35,769 bases of DNA. Source: a virus. A program made the position numbers and the translations under genes. Where the stretch lies: positions 1 through 35,769 of IMG/VR virus record IMGVR_UViG_3300020469_000121, one strand, 5' to 3'. Shown in pieces: positions 15,429-24,325 of this stretch (positions are counted from its first letter, which is position 1; every line of letters starts with the position of its first letter). The notes beneath the pieces were generated by a model, which was not told the origin of the DNA, ran no database searches, and saw only the letters and a list, made by a program, of their open reading frames with translations.

Positions 15429-18400
15429 GTGTAGATAGTCAGCATGGGCGTAGAGTCTTTGTTTTAGAGGTGGGTGGCCTCCAATATCGCTATCACTCAG
15501 GAGGTGGTACATCTGGCCTAGGCGCTCAGATAGCTAGTGGTATAAATTACACAGATGTTGAGAGCATCATTGAAGTAGGTGGCTATAGCTCATCTCTCGA
15601 CGTTGCCGGCGGTGTGGGTCAATATTCGAGCACTACTGTAACTCTATCAGTAGATAGACAGAGAGGTGGTCTAGGAGACCCTGGTATTATCTTTGGTCGA
15701 TGTGGTCAGAGGTCTGCATCAACTAAAGCTCAACTCACAACATCACTAACTAGATCAGCCTCAGTGATACAAGTTAATCAAGACCTTACTTCACTCTCTT
15801 ATCCTAGATTGTTTCATGTTGGATCAGAGACAGTCAGAGCGATAAGCGCAACCACAACACAGTTAAACGTCCTAGCAGGTCGCGCAGTAGGCAATACCCC
15901 TAGGCAGACTCACAGCATAACGCTAGAGGGTTCAAGTGTTCCTGAGGTTACAACTGAGATAACCACATTTAGAGGCAGACGAGCTAAGCTCTATGCAGCT
16001 CATCAGCATCCAAGTGGATCACTCTCCTCATGGGTAGAAGTGGTGAATGGATTCATCGAGAGCTCACCAGTGATCGAGAGGCAAGACGCGATCTCTATCA
16101 GCCTCATACCTTTGACAGCTCTAGTTGATTCCAAGCTAGGTGATAAAGGCGTTGGGCAGTGCTCACTCTTGGATGGATATCACTACTTTGGCACTGACGC
16201 GAACATGTTGGAGTATGGTCTAGGCTGGCATAAGAAAGCCTATGCTTATCGAATTGACAGCACATCAACACTCACAGCCTCAACACTGAGTGTATTGAAA
16301 AACGGTAACAATACTTTAACAGCAGACTTTGACCCATCACTGCCCAATGGATCAATTGATAATAATGCTGTTGGTGTGCCTCATCCAAGATATCCACTTC
16401 TAAATGCAGTGGGTGAGGTTAGAAATAAAGGCGCTTATCCAACATCAATAACAGCTACCACCAACGCCGGTGGTGATACTATTTACACGTGTGCTCTGTC
16501 ATCTCAGACAGAGAGCTATACTACTGCTGAGCTAGAAGACTTAACCCTTTTAACTGTGGACTTTCCGGCTATCTTAGTTGAGTTAAAACAGCATAGCCTA
16601 GGTGATAGTGAGCTTAAGCAGTGGCCTGATGTTATCAACAGCACACTGTTAAATAGTGGTCCAACGTCTATATCAGGATTGGCCGGTGGATGGGCTCGAT
16701 GGACCATCAATGGTGACTCATCAATCAGAGCATCAAAGAACACGTCTTCAAATTTTGAAGTAGAGGTTTTTACATGGTCTGACGTTGGTGGCTTTATGAG
16801 AGAGATGCCAAGGCGCGGTTTTGGAAATTGGCAGAATGCAAGGTGTTGGAAAAGTACAGATCAAGCCGGCTTTGTATTACCTAATCAATCAAGGTGCTGG
16901 TATCCGTTGGACTTCTCAGTAAGAGAGGAGGACTTCCATCAAGACACTCGTAGAGGGAGTGGAGTATTTAGGCGCTTTAGGATTCAGCCTCCCACGATGG
17001 GCGCTGATTTTCCTTTTCAAGGTGTCGCCTCATCGTTTTATCAACTTTTCGAAGATCGGTTTTTAGTTGATAGTTCTTTAGGTTTGCCTAGTTCAGCCGG
17101 CTCAGTGTCTTTTGATATTGTAGTGCGCTTTACAGATCGCAAAACGAATCAACAGAGAGATCAGTATTTTACAGCAACTCATGAAAGCACAGCTACTTTT
17201 GACGGTACTGATGTTGGTGTCTATGTCCACTTAGACCCATCTCAAGACTTATTATTTAATGTGAGCTTTGGTAATTGGTCAGGCTATGAGCGCGTTATTA
17301 TATTTAGAGCTTCAAGGATCAGAGGTGATAGGCCTGGTGTAGCACTGCTTAAGCTCCTCGAGAGTGGAGGCGGTGAAGGGCTCAATGGTACTTATGATGT
17401 GTTTACCCTAGGCCTTAATATTGATGATGCTCACATCGATGAGCAGAGCTTCTTGGCTGTTGATAGCACTAGCCTCATCACTGTTGACTCATTTATATCT
17501 GGTGATGAGGGTGACCTTAGAGAGCTTGTAGAGTCCATCCTCAAACTACTCAGCGCTGCTATAGTTATGAGACGCGACCCAACCACCGGTGTGAGTAAGA
17601 TTACTCTAGTCTCTATCGGTAATGATCGAAGTGCTAACACTGATCTGTCAATCTCAGCCGGCGACTGGTTAGCAGATGAGCCTCCATATTGGGGAGTGTA
17701 TGAAGACATAGTCACTCAGATTGAGTATCAGTATGACTATGACGCCATCGAAGAGAAGTACATGAGCAACGTACTTTTCAGCAATCAGGAGGCTATTACT
17801 CGATATGGTGGCGAGCGTAGCAAGATCACATTGACACTCCCTGGTCTATCCTCTGATGAGTTTGGGCGTGGAGCTGGTGACCGTTACGCTGAGTTTCTGC
17901 CTATCTCATCGAGGATCTTTAATCTACTAAGCAATCCCTTGAGGGTTTGGCGTGGATCTATAGCGACAGGTCAGAGCATTTATTTAGATGTTGGATCGTA
18001 TGTCAGCGTGAGCTCACCACATCTAAAAGGGTACTCAGACGCTTATGGTGTTACTGATGGCGTTGGGATGGTCAGGTCAATACGTCAAGAGTTGATGAGT
18101 GAGGGGTGTGAACTCGAGATCTTAGTGACCGGCCTTAGCCCGGTGGCTTGGAACGTGACAGCCAGAGTTACTGCATTTACAGCAGACACTGTCACAGTAG
18201 CAGAGAACGACTTCAGCTCATCAGCTGTGGATGATGTGAGCTTCTTCAAAGCAGGTGATGTAGTTGATTATCTGCCAAGAGGCGATCATGACAACGCCAT
18301 CACTAATCTGACTATTCAAGAGATCACAGGTAACGTGATAACATTCACCGGCGCTCACTCTATTGCTAGCGCCAATGGGACACTAGAGAGCACCACTTAT

Positions 18401-18493
18401 GCCAATGCATCAGTCACCCACCAAGCAGATGCATATTTAGCAAGCTCATCAGATGTCATAAATACAACGGTGGATGCTCAGGAGTTTAGTTGA
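15425..18493 (+). CDS. Tail hub / tip protein (central tail protein)
   Basis: 1022 residues, the largest protein. The N-terminal part has a hub-like pattern: YTDVESIIEVGGYSSSLDVAG, then FRGRRAKLYAAHQHPSG and SWVEVVNGFIESSPVIERQD, where the last resembles the passage in central tail proteins that describes a bounded beta domain. The middle (about 400-650) is Trp/Phe-rich. The C-terminal third includes RVWRGSIATGQSIYLDVGSYVSVSSP, as in proteins forming the baseplate hub. It probably forms the trimer at the tail tip on which the tube starts. Codon style changes between about 16600 and 17400, hinting at domain exchange. Confidence 0.6.
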   Translation: MSVDSQHGRRVFVLEVGGLQYRYHSGGGTSGLGAQIASGINYTDVESIIEVGGYSSSLDVAGGVGQYSSTTVTLSVDRQRGGLGDPGIIFGRCGQRSASTKAQLTTSLTRSASVIQVNQDLTSLSYPRLFHVGSETVRAISATTTQLNVLAGRAVGNTPRQTHSITLEGSSVPEVTTEITTFRGRRAKLYAAHQHPSGSLSSWVEVVNGFIESSPVIERQDAISISLIPLTALVDSKLGDKGVGQCSLLDGYHYFGTDANMLEYGLGWHKKAYAYRIDSTSTLTASTLSVLKNGNNTLTADFDPSLPNGSIDNNAVGVPHPRYPLLNAVGEVRNKGAYPTSITATTNAGGDTIYTCALSSQTESYTTAELEDLTLLTVDFPAILVELKQHSLGDSELKQWPDVINSTLLNSGPTSISGLAGGWARWTINGDSSIRASKNTSSNFEVEVFTWSDVGGFMREMPRRGFGNWQNARCWKSTDQAGFVLPNQSRCWYPLDFSVREEDFHQDTRRGSGVFRRFRIQPPTMGADFPFQGVASSFYQLFEDRFLVDSSLGLPSSAGSVSFDIVVRFTDRKTNQQRDQYFTATHESTATFDGTDVGVYVHLDPSQDLLFNVSFGNWSGYERVIIFRASRIRGDRPGVALLKLLESGGGEGLNGTYDVFTLGLNIDDAHIDEQSFLAVDSTSLITVDSFISGDEGDLRELVESILKLLSAAIVMRRDPTTGVSKITLVSIGNDRSANTDLSISAGDWLADEPPYWGVYEDIVTQIEYQYDYDAIEEKYMSNVLFSNQEAITRYGGERSKITLTLPGLSSDEFGRGAGDRYAEFLPISSRIFNLLSNPLRVWRGSIATGQSIYLDVGSYVSVSSPHLKGYSDAYGVTDGVGMVRSIRQELMSEGCELEILVTGLSPVAWNVTARVTAFTADTVTVAENDFSSSAVDDVSFFKAGDVVDYLPRGDHDNAITNLTIQEITGNVITFTGAHSIASANGTLESTTYANASVTHQADAYLASSSDVINTTVDAQEFS

Positions 18494-19149
18494 TGCCGAC
18501 TAAAGCAGAATTAGAAGACCAGATTGCAGGCCTCAAACATGAGGTAAGACGTATGGATCGAGCGCTTAATCAAGCTGCCATTGATTTAGAAGCACTACCA
18601 CCAAGAATGCTTCATCACCCAACTCCACATATTGACCCTAGGAGCGCTGAAGCTATAGCCAGAGGTCTAGCCGAGTGGGAGCGTAATGTGGTTGACCCTG
18701 ATGTGAGAATCAACACATATATCAGGACGTCTCAGGGTATCGGCTGGGGGTGGGAGAAGCAATACACGACGAATGGGCAGTTCGCATGGTGTGGTGCTTT
18801 CGCTGCGTTCTGTTGGACTGCTGCAAAGATGAACATTAGGAAAAAGATTTTTCCATCTTGTTATCGACTATACACGACTTGGTACAACACGAGCCGGCGT
18901 ATTGAATCTGACAGGATGGCTCCTGGTGATATTGTAGTTGTGTATACATCAAAGAGGTCTAAGCAGGGTGACCACATCACGATCTGTGTTGAGGCTCCTG
19001 ATTATGATGGCACATTTAAAACCGTCGAGGGTAATGCTCATGGCACACTGGGAGATGGATCTTATGGTGAGGGCGTCATACGTCGAGAGCGCAATATCGA
19101 TGAGGTAGCTCACGTCTATAGACTCCTCGGTGGTGACTTCGATGAGTGA
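18493..19149 (+). CDS. CHAP-domain endolysin
   Basis: 218 residues. The CHAP amidase/peptidase triad is visible: Cys100 in FAWCGAFAAFCW, His161 in GDHITICVE, and an acidic/Asn residue in TVEGNAHG (Glu179 or Asn181). Such enzymes cleave peptide bonds in peptidoglycan. A short N-terminal coiled coil (about 5-35) precedes the domain; no signal peptide is seen, so release should depend on a holin. The ATG at 18493 (GGAG 8 bases upstream) is a better start than the TTG one codon earlier. It could also be a virion-associated cell-wall hydrolase, since it directly follows the tail hub gene, but the holin-like gene next to it favours an endolysin. Confidence 0.72.
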   Translation: MPTKAELEDQIAGLKHEVRRMDRALNQAAIDLEALPPRMLHHPTPHIDPRSAEAIARGLAEWERNVVDPDVRINTYIRTSQGIGWGWEKQYTTNGQFAWCGAFAAFCWTAAKMNIRKKIFPSCYRLYTTWYNTSRRIESDRMAPGDIVVVYTSKRSKQGDHITICVEAPDYDGTFKTVEGNAHGTLGDGSYGEGVIRRERNIDEVAHVYRLLGGDFDE

Positions 19150-19396
19150 GAAAGCAGACGAAAAGACAGCCACAGAGAAAGCTGGTGGGCGCAAAGCAAT
19201 GGCCTTCTACGCTACTCTCTCAGCCTGTCTATTGCTCGCGCTACTCGATAAAGCTCACACTGAAGTGTTGGGCCTCATTGATACTTTGTTTCTAGTTTAT
19301 GCGAGTAGTAATGTACTATCAAAGCGTAAGACTAAAGAGGACCAGCCTCAACTTACTACTCAACCTCAACCCACAGACTCACTGGAGAAGCCATGA
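19142..19396 (+). CDS. Holin-like two-helix membrane protein
   Basis: 84 residues from the ATG at 19142, overlapping the endolysin end by 8 bases. It has a charged N-terminus (SEKADEKTATEKAGGRK), two hydrophobic helices (about 20-38, FYATLSACLLLALLD; and 44-61, VLGLIDTLFLVYASS), and a polar Gln/Pro tail. Size, topology and coupling to the endolysin fit a holin that opens the inner membrane at lysis. Confidence 0.6.
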   Translation: MSEKADEKTATEKAGGRKAMAFYATLSACLLLALLDKAHTEVLGLIDTLFLVYASSNVLSKRKTKEDQPQLTTQPQPTDSLEKP

Positions 19397-19776
19397 GACT
19401 CGGTGTTCAATATCCTATCCATGCTGGAAGCTCACTAGCTAGCTATAACGCTACTGTGATCAATGATACAGATTGGCACAATCTAACAAGTTCTGACTTT
19501 TATGACACTATAACCGGATCACAGTTCAGCGCTGGTCTTAAGTTCGCGTTTATTATGTTTGTGAGTTCTAATTCAAGCACGCTGTCTATGATTAAATTGA
19601 GAGCAGCTGGGAGCGCTACTGATGGGATTACAAATACAGATGGCGTAATCCCAGTTTTTAGTTCTTTCTCAGTTGACTCTCAAGCGCTGAGCGCTGGATC
19701 GTCAGTGACGACAATTTCATACAAGAAAGCTAACGGCGCTGATAGCTTCGTTATTTATGCCGGCTTTAACGTTTAA
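19393..19776 (+). CDS. Small beta-rich tail-associated protein
   Basis: 127 residues, no family recognised. It is rich in Ser, Thr, Ala and Asn with alternating hydrophobic residues (FAFIMFVSSNSSTLSMIKL) and ends in a hydrophobic strand (FVIYAGFNV). It overlaps the holin gene by 4 bases and precedes the tail fibre gene, so a fibre-associated or adsorption role is likely but unproven. Confidence 0.4.
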   Translation: MRLGVQYPIHAGSSLASYNATVINDTDWHNLTSSDFYDTITGSQFSAGLKFAFIMFVSSNSSTLSMIKLRAAGSATDGITNTDGVIPVFSSFSVDSQALSAGSSVTTISYKKANGADSFVIYAGFNV

Positions 19777-19788
19777 AAGGATTTTATT

Positions 19789-21774
19789 ATGAGTATCGGG
19801 TCAAGTTCATTTCAAGGCGGTGGTGGTGGTGCTAGCTCAGACACACTTAATGATGTCACAGGTAGAGGCGCGACAACGGCTAATAACATTCAAGTTGGTG
19901 GTTTAAATATCGCAGGCAGCTATGCCATGCCATCAGCTGATGGTTCAGTTAATCAAGTCTTGCAGACTGATGGTAGTGGCTCACTCTCATTCACGACTAT
20001 AAGCGTGACGGGTGGCTTAACTTATAAAGGTACATACTATCTTAGTTCACCTGCTGACCTAAGCAACGCGGTTCAAGGTGACTTCTATATCATTCAAGGG
20101 GACGGAACGCTTTACGGCAAAGCATGGATTACCGGTGACCATCTTGTAGTTAATGATGATATGGGTGGATCAGTATCTAACGGTAAGATTGATAAGATCG
20201 ATAACACTGATATAGTGACCAGCGTTAATGCATTAACAGGTCCTGTGGTCTTGAACGGTACTAACGTTGACGGTGACCACACAGCCACCAACTACAGCAC
20301 GACTAGTGACAAGATTGAAAAGCATTTTGAAGGTATTGATAATAAGTTTGGTACCCTTGGCACAGCGTCGGTTAAAGACACAGGAGTAGCCAACGGTAAT
20401 GTTATTGTGGCTGATGCAACGGGTCTACCTGAGATCGATGGCTCACAACTCACCGGCGTAACAGGGACAGATGCAACCAAGCTAGTTATAGCTAATAACT
20501 TAAGTGACCTTAACAACGCAGGGACAGCTCGAACTAATCTAGGTCTAGTCATTGGCACTGATGTATCAGCTATTGCATCACCTGCATTTACAGGCTCACC
20601 CACTGCACCAACACAAAGCGCTGGTGATGACTCAACCAAGATCGCAACGACTGCCTATGTAGAAGCTGCAGTAACAGCCGGTGGAGGTCTGTCTTCAGTA
20701 GTGCAAGACACTTCACCTGAGTTAGGTGGTAATCTGGATGTGTTAGCGCGCTCGATTGTCTCTAGCTCAAATAGAGCTATCACGCTTACTCCAGATGGGT
20801 CTGGTCTAGTTGAGATTTCTGGCAATGCTACGAGTGGATCTGGACAGATAAAACTTAACTGTGAGCAGAACACTCATGGAATTAAGCTAAAGAGCCCACC
20901 CCATAGCGCTACTGCTGATTACACTCTTGTATTCCCTGATGATCTTGGAACATCTGGTAAAGTGCTAACTACCAATGGCGGTGGTGGTGGTGGCTCGACC
21001 ATAGGCACACTAACATGGGAGACTGTAAGCACCACAGATACAACTAAGTTAGCTATACTCAACAACCTCAGCGACCTAGACAACGCCGGCACAGCTCGAA
21101 CTAATTTAGGGCTAGTCATTGGCACTAATGTTCAAGCTTATGATCCAGGTCTCACGTCTATTGCAGGTCTAACAACAGCAGCTGACAAGATGATCTTTAC
21201 AGATGGATCTGACTCTTATGCTGTAACAGATCTAACGTCAGCCGGTCGAGCCCTACTAGATGATGCAGATGCTTCAGCTCAGCGAACTACATTAGGTCTA
21301 GTCATTGGTACTGATGTTGCACCCATCGCAGCTCCTGCCTTTACTGGCAATGCTACGGCGGTAACACAGAGTTCAGGAGATGACTCAACCAAGATCGCAA
21401 CGACTGCTTATGTAGATGCTGCAGTGGTCGCCGGTGGTGGTAGTGTAACCATCAGTGATGTCGTTGTCAGCGGTGACACTGGTGATGTCACAGCCGTTTT
21501 TGCAAACTCAGGCACAAATGGAGACAATGAGCGTGTTTATTTAATCAATAATAGTGCTAATGCTCGAACTGTGACACTACCTGCGGTCTCCGGAAAAACA
21601 GGTAAGCAATTTCAAATTAAACGACTTGGGACTGCAAATGTGACTGTAGCTGTCCAAGCATCTGAAAAGCTCGATACAACAACCAACGGAACATTTGTTT
21701 TAACATCTCAATACTCGTCAGTTACGTTGATGTGCAATGCAACGGGGACGCTTGACGGCTGGTACATTATATAA
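19789..21774 (+). CDS. Tail fibre protein
   Basis: 661 residues. The Gly-rich N-terminus (FQGGGGGASSDTLNDV) and body carry repeats typical of trimeric fibres. Examples are TKLAILNNLSDLDNAGTART with NLGLVIGT, seen twice with small changes and once in part, and AFTGSPTAPTQSAGDDSTKI followed by ATTAYV...AAV, seen twice. The C-terminal domain (VNGDNERVYLINNSANARTVTLPAV... TLDGWYII) resembles the head of phage fibres that contact the host. The ATG has AAAAGGA 8 bases upstream. The fibre binds the host surface and should be one of the most exchangeable genes. Confidence 0.75.
   Translation: MSIGSSSFQGGGGGASSDTLNDVTGRGATTANNIQVGGLNIAGSYAMPSADGSVNQVLQTDGSGSLSFTTISVTGGLTYKGTYYLSSPADLSNAVQGDFYIIQGDGTLYGKAWITGDHLVVNDDMGGSVSNGKIDKIDNTDIVTSVNALTGPVVLNGTNVDGDHTATNYSTTSDKIEKHFEGIDNKFGTLGTASVKDTGVANGNVIVADATGLPEIDGSQLTGVTGTDATKLVIANNLSDLNNAGTARTNLGLVIGTDVSAIASPAFTGSPTAPTQSAGDDSTKIATTAYVEAAVTAGGGLSSVVQDTSPELGGNLDVLARSIVSSSNRAITLTPDGSGLVEISGNATSGSGQIKLNCEQNTHGIKLKSPPHSATADYTLVFPDDLGTSGKVLTTNGGGGGGSTIGTLTWETVSTTDTTKLAILNNLSDLDNAGTARTNLGLVIGTNVQAYDPGLTSIAGLTTAADKMIFTDGSDSYAVTDLTSAGRALLDDADASAQRTTLGLVIGTDVAPIAAPAFTGNATAVTQSSGDDSTKIATTAYVDAAVVAGGGSVTISDVVVSGDTGDVTAVFANSGTNGDNERVYLINNSANARTVTLPAVSGKTGKQFQIKRLGTANVTVAVQASEKLDTTTNGTFVLTSQYSSVTLMCNATGTLDGWYII
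20626..20672 (+). repeat. 47-bp near-identical repeat in the fibre gene, copy 1
   Basis: Matches 21379-21425 at 45 of 47 bases and encodes the DDSTKIATTAYV motif of the fibre repeats. Neighbouring parts of the same protein repeats have diverged much more at the DNA level, so this stretch may be kept similar by recombination. Confidence 0.8.
21379..21425 (+). repeat. 47-bp near-identical repeat in the fibre gene, copy 2
   Basis: Second copy of the repeat at 20626-20672, two mismatches. Recombination between the copies would delete 753 bp in frame and shorten the fibre. Confidence 0.8.
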
Positions 21775-21787
21775 TAGGGGTCTTAGG

Positions 21788-22300
21788 ATGACGTATATTA
21801 TTGAAGACTTTTCAAGTCGAACGATTTCGCGGACTACTGTCACAACACATGAGGGCATTGACGTATCTGCATACGCTGAAATACCAAGCTCAGTAGTATC
21901 TATTTTACCTTCGTTAGCATCATCAAAAATAATGTATAGATACACGTGCTATATTAACCCATATCAGGTGAGCGGGCCGACTGGGCGAAACTGTAGAACA
22001 CATTTTAAATTACAAAAAAACATAGCGTCGGCTGGCTGGACTGATGTTGGTGGGTGTGAAGCAAATGAAATTTTTGAATCAGCCTTCTCACAACCGATGT
22101 GTCAACGCTCGCTAACAATGCGATTCAGCCTCACGCCAAGCGCAGGATCTCACAGCTTCAGATTAGTAGCTAAAAGTTTTTCAAGTTCGTATCGCTCCGC
22201 TTTGCATCTTATGCATTTTTGGAGCGGGTCAATAGCACTCTCAGGCAATGCAGGTTTAGGTAAATCATTTTACCCCGTCGCCGAGGTTTATGAGTTATGA
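21788..22300 (+). CDS. First of three tandem paralogous small proteins after the fibre gene
   Basis: 170 residues from the ATG at 21788 (TTAGG just upstream). No family recognised. The plan, a Tyr/Cys strand (MYRYTCYINPYQ), then TMRFSLTPSAGSHSFRLVAKSF, then ...YPVAEVYEL at the end, recurs in the next two genes. The gene follows the fibre closely and overlaps the next start. Composition is richer in A/T-ending codons and lacks the CTAG words common elsewhere, as if acquired. An accessory adsorption protein is likely. Confidence 0.5.
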   Translation: MTYIIEDFSSRTISRTTVTTHEGIDVSAYAEIPSSVVSILPSLASSKIMYRYTCYINPYQVSGPTGRNCRTHFKLQKNIASAGWTDVGGCEANEIFESAFSQPMCQRSLTMRFSLTPSAGSHSFRLVAKSFSSSYRSALHLMHFWSGSIALSGNAGLGKSFYPVAEVYEL

Positions 22301-22794
22301 CATTTATTAATAATGCATCTAGTAACATACTAGACGAAACGACACTAACGACGACGCACACATCAGCTCAAAGCGTATCTACAACTAGAGCTATTATAAC
22401 GGGGTCTGATATTCAATATACTCCCACGGCTAATTCCACTCATGTTTTGTATCAGTGTGCATTCCAATACATTTCAAATCCAGATGCAGACACACATCTG
22501 TTTGTTTCATTAGTGAATAAAACAAACATAGGTGATGCCTGGTCGTATGTAGCTGATAAGAGTTTTGCTATTTCTGTAGTTGATAGCGCTCAGTCGTGCA
22601 GTTTTGAGAATATTGAGATTCTGGTCCCTACGTGGTCTGGCTCCAAATATCTAGCGCTGTATATTAGATCCGCTCTTTCATCTACAGAGACAAGTTTACA
22701 TCAATTAAAAATGGATGACTCAGGCTATAATACAGGTAATGAAAATTTCGTTGACACATTAACATCATGCAGCTCTCTGAGGTCAGGAACATGA
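22297..22794 (+). CDS. Second tandem paralogous small protein
   Basis: 165 residues. It shares with its neighbours the MTF start, IITGSDIQYTP followed by VLYQCAFQY (compare the third gene, IIGSSIDYTP and VEYRFQCLA), and a later strand after a Trp-Ser-Gly turn (WSGSKYLALYIRSA). The C-terminus (DTLTSCSSLRSGT) lacks the aliphatic ending of its neighbours and may reflect an old frameshift. It overlaps the upstream gene by 4 bases. Confidence 0.5.
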   Translation: MTFINNASSNILDETTLTTTHTSAQSVSTTRAIITGSDIQYTPTANSTHVLYQCAFQYISNPDADTHLFVSLVNKTNIGDAWSYVADKSFAISVVDSAQSCSFENIEILVPTWSGSKYLALYIRSALSSTETSLHQLKMDDSGYNTGNENFVDTLTSCSSLRSGT

Positions 22795-23306
22795 CATTTA
22801 ATCCGAGCACGACGGGAGCGCGTAATTTAATTTGCTCAGTTTCTAGCGCAAGCAAAACACAGTATAACACTACATTAGCACAGATTATTGGGAGTTCAAT
22901 TGATTATACTCCAGCCCCAAATTGTCAAATAGTTGAGTATCGTTTTCAATGCCTTGCAAATTATTCACCAGAGGCCAACGACCTACTACAATTTTCATTG
23001 ATGTATGATGATACTGTGGCGTTAGACCCAGAAACAGAAATTCTTAGTTTTACTGAGTTGGTTGGGGGTCAGTCAGGTTGGGGCGGGAATGCAAATTCTC
23101 AATCTGGTCTGTTAAACCTGCGGTTTTCTATACCGTCATGGGGTTCGGCTCAAAGGCGACTTGTAGTTGCATGTCGAGCATATACAAACTCCTTACAAGG
23201 AACTTTGCACTGGACTGATCAATTTAGAGAGGATGATGTTGATGCAGCACTAGCTACCGATGACTCCTTTAAATTCTCACCGCATTTGATTGTGTACAGT
23301 CTATAA
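22791..23306 (+). CDS. Third tandem paralogous small protein
   Basis: 171 residues from the ATG at 22791, chosen because it overlaps the previous stop (ATGA) just as the second gene does, with AGGAAC upstream. Both the second and third genes open with the same ten bases, ATGACATTTA. Shared motifs: IIGSSIDYTP, VEYRFQCLANY, LNLRFSIPSWGSAQRRLVVACRAY and the final LIVYSL, corresponding to the first gene's EVYEL. Function unknown; fibre-associated by position. Confidence 0.5.
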   Translation: MTFNPSTTGARNLICSVSSASKTQYNTTLAQIIGSSIDYTPAPNCQIVEYRFQCLANYSPEANDLLQFSLMYDDTVALDPETEILSFTELVGGQSGWGGNANSQSGLLNLRFSIPSWGSAQRRLVVACRAYTNSLQGTLHWTDQFREDDVDAALATDDSFKFSPHLIVYSL

Positions 23307-23319
23307 GAGAGCTCTAATA

Positions 23320-23637
23320 GTGTTTAACTTTAATATATCAAAAGATATGGCTAAATACACAGGCGCTGTGTCTCTCGTCTTTGGCGCTTGGCTAGGCGCT
23401 TATGTTTGGGGTCTTCATCTAGGAGCTGCACAATCTGAGCAGACTCACAAGGAGGAGCTCGCTGAATGTGTTGTCAAAGTCGATGAGGTGCATGCTCAGA
23501 TGGTCGACGCTCAGCTTAAGCTTGTCGAGTGTGAAGCGATCAAGGCCGGCAAATGTGCTCTCAACTGTGAAGCTATAGCTCAAGAGCGTGTTGACTCTGT
23601 ACTACAAGATCTTCAAGAGGTGATGTGTGCAGACTAG
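23320..23637 (+). CDS. Membrane-anchored coiled-coil protein, inner-membrane spanin candidate
   Basis: 105 residues from the GTG at 23320 (AAGAGAG 8 bases upstream). One N-terminal hydrophobic helix (about 14-36, AVSLVFGAWLGAYVWGLHLG) is followed by a charged helical region (about 40-100) containing several Cys (VECEAIKAGKCALNCEA). This is the topology of an inner-membrane spanin, which with an outer-membrane partner disrupts the outer membrane at lysis. No sequence similarity to Rz was recognised. It overlaps the next gene by 11 bases, as spanin genes often overlap. Confidence 0.4.
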   Translation: MFNFNISKDMAKYTGAVSLVFGAWLGAYVWGLHLGAAQSEQTHKEELAECVVKVDEVHAQMVDAQLKLVECEAIKAGKCALNCEAIAQERVDSVLQDLQEVMCAD

Positions 23638-24079
23638 TCTACTGAGTCTCATCATCTGGCTGTCTCCTCTGCTGCCTGAGCAGATACCTGCCAAGACTAT
23701 TTATATGGGTGAGCACGTCAAGCCGGTAATAGGTGAGCGCTCGAAGTGCAAAAGTCTCACAGGGTTCTGCATGACGCTGACTCTTCGAGACTTTCTAAAA
23801 GTCAAAGATGCTGTACAGAATCAACCAGGTCTTTGTCATCTAGCTGTGACGTCAACTGCTAGCGCTTGCAGAGATCAAGCTGAGTCTCTAGCTGACCTTG
23901 TTAGTCAGAGGACGTTAGAAGATCAGCAGATTATTGACTCATATAAGATCAAGCTAGATGCTTTAGAGCTTACGCTTGCTGAGACTGAAGAGAAGCGCTT
24001 TAAGTGGAAGTGGGTGAGCGCGTCTCTCGTAGGCCTCAGCGCTATTCTTACAACTACCATCATCATCATCAGGAAGTGA
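23627..24079 (+). CDS. Secreted/membrane protein with terminal hydrophobic helices, lysis-region
   Basis: 150 residues from the GTG at 23627 (AAGAGG 6 bases upstream). An N-terminal hydrophobic stretch (about 3-16, SLLSLIIWLSPLL) is probably a signal or anchor. A middle part with four Cys (CKSLTGFC, CHLAV, CRDQ) and a helical region (about 80-120) leads to a C-terminal hydrophobic helix (about 127-148, WVSASLVGLSAILTTTIIII). Together with its neighbours it suggests a membrane-spanning lysis complex. No lipobox was seen, so it is not a clear outer-membrane spanin. Confidence 0.4.
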   Translation: MQTSLLSLIIWLSPLLPEQIPAKTIYMGEHVKPVIGERSKCKSLTGFCMTLTLRDFLKVKDAVQNQPGLCHLAVTSTASACRDQAESLADLVSQRTLEDQQIIDSYKIKLDALELTLAETEEKRFKWKWVSASLVGLSAILTTTIIIIRK

Positions 24080-24082
24080 CTC

Positions 24083-24325
24083 ATGGACCTATCGAGCGTA
24101 GACATTGGCGTCATTGTGGCAATAGTAGGCCTAGTGTTTAAAGGCGCTCAGGACTCAGCTAGACAAGCAGAAGAGATGGGCCGTTTAAAACAACAGGTCC
24201 ATTCACTTGAAGCTAGGGGCGGTCGATGGGATGAACGCTTCAATGATATCGAGCGTGATCTCTCTGACATTAAAGCCAGCTTAGCCAGAGTGGAAGCTGT
24301 GCTCACTCACATCGAACAGAGATAG
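24083..24325 (+). CDS. Small membrane-anchored coiled-coil protein
   Basis: 80 residues, with AGGAAG before the ATG. One N-terminal hydrophobic helix (about 7-20, IGVIVAIVGLVFKG) is followed by a long amphipathic helix (about 25-78) in heptads (LKQQVHSLEARGGRWDERFNDIERDL...). The mix recalls XhlA-type and other holin-accessory proteins, though in XhlA the anchor is at the other end. It is the last gene of the late operon; its stop directly touches the stop of the leftward gene. Confidence 0.45.
   Translation: MDLSSVDIGVIVAIVGLVFKGAQDSARQAEEMGRLKQQVHSLEARGGRWDERFNDIERDLSDIKASLARVEAVLTHIEQR

Noticed and set aside
22700-22794. Frameshift at the end of the second paralogous gene
   Set aside because: The C-terminus differs from its neighbours and another frame reads SEVRN near the end, but a single clear repair point could not be placed.
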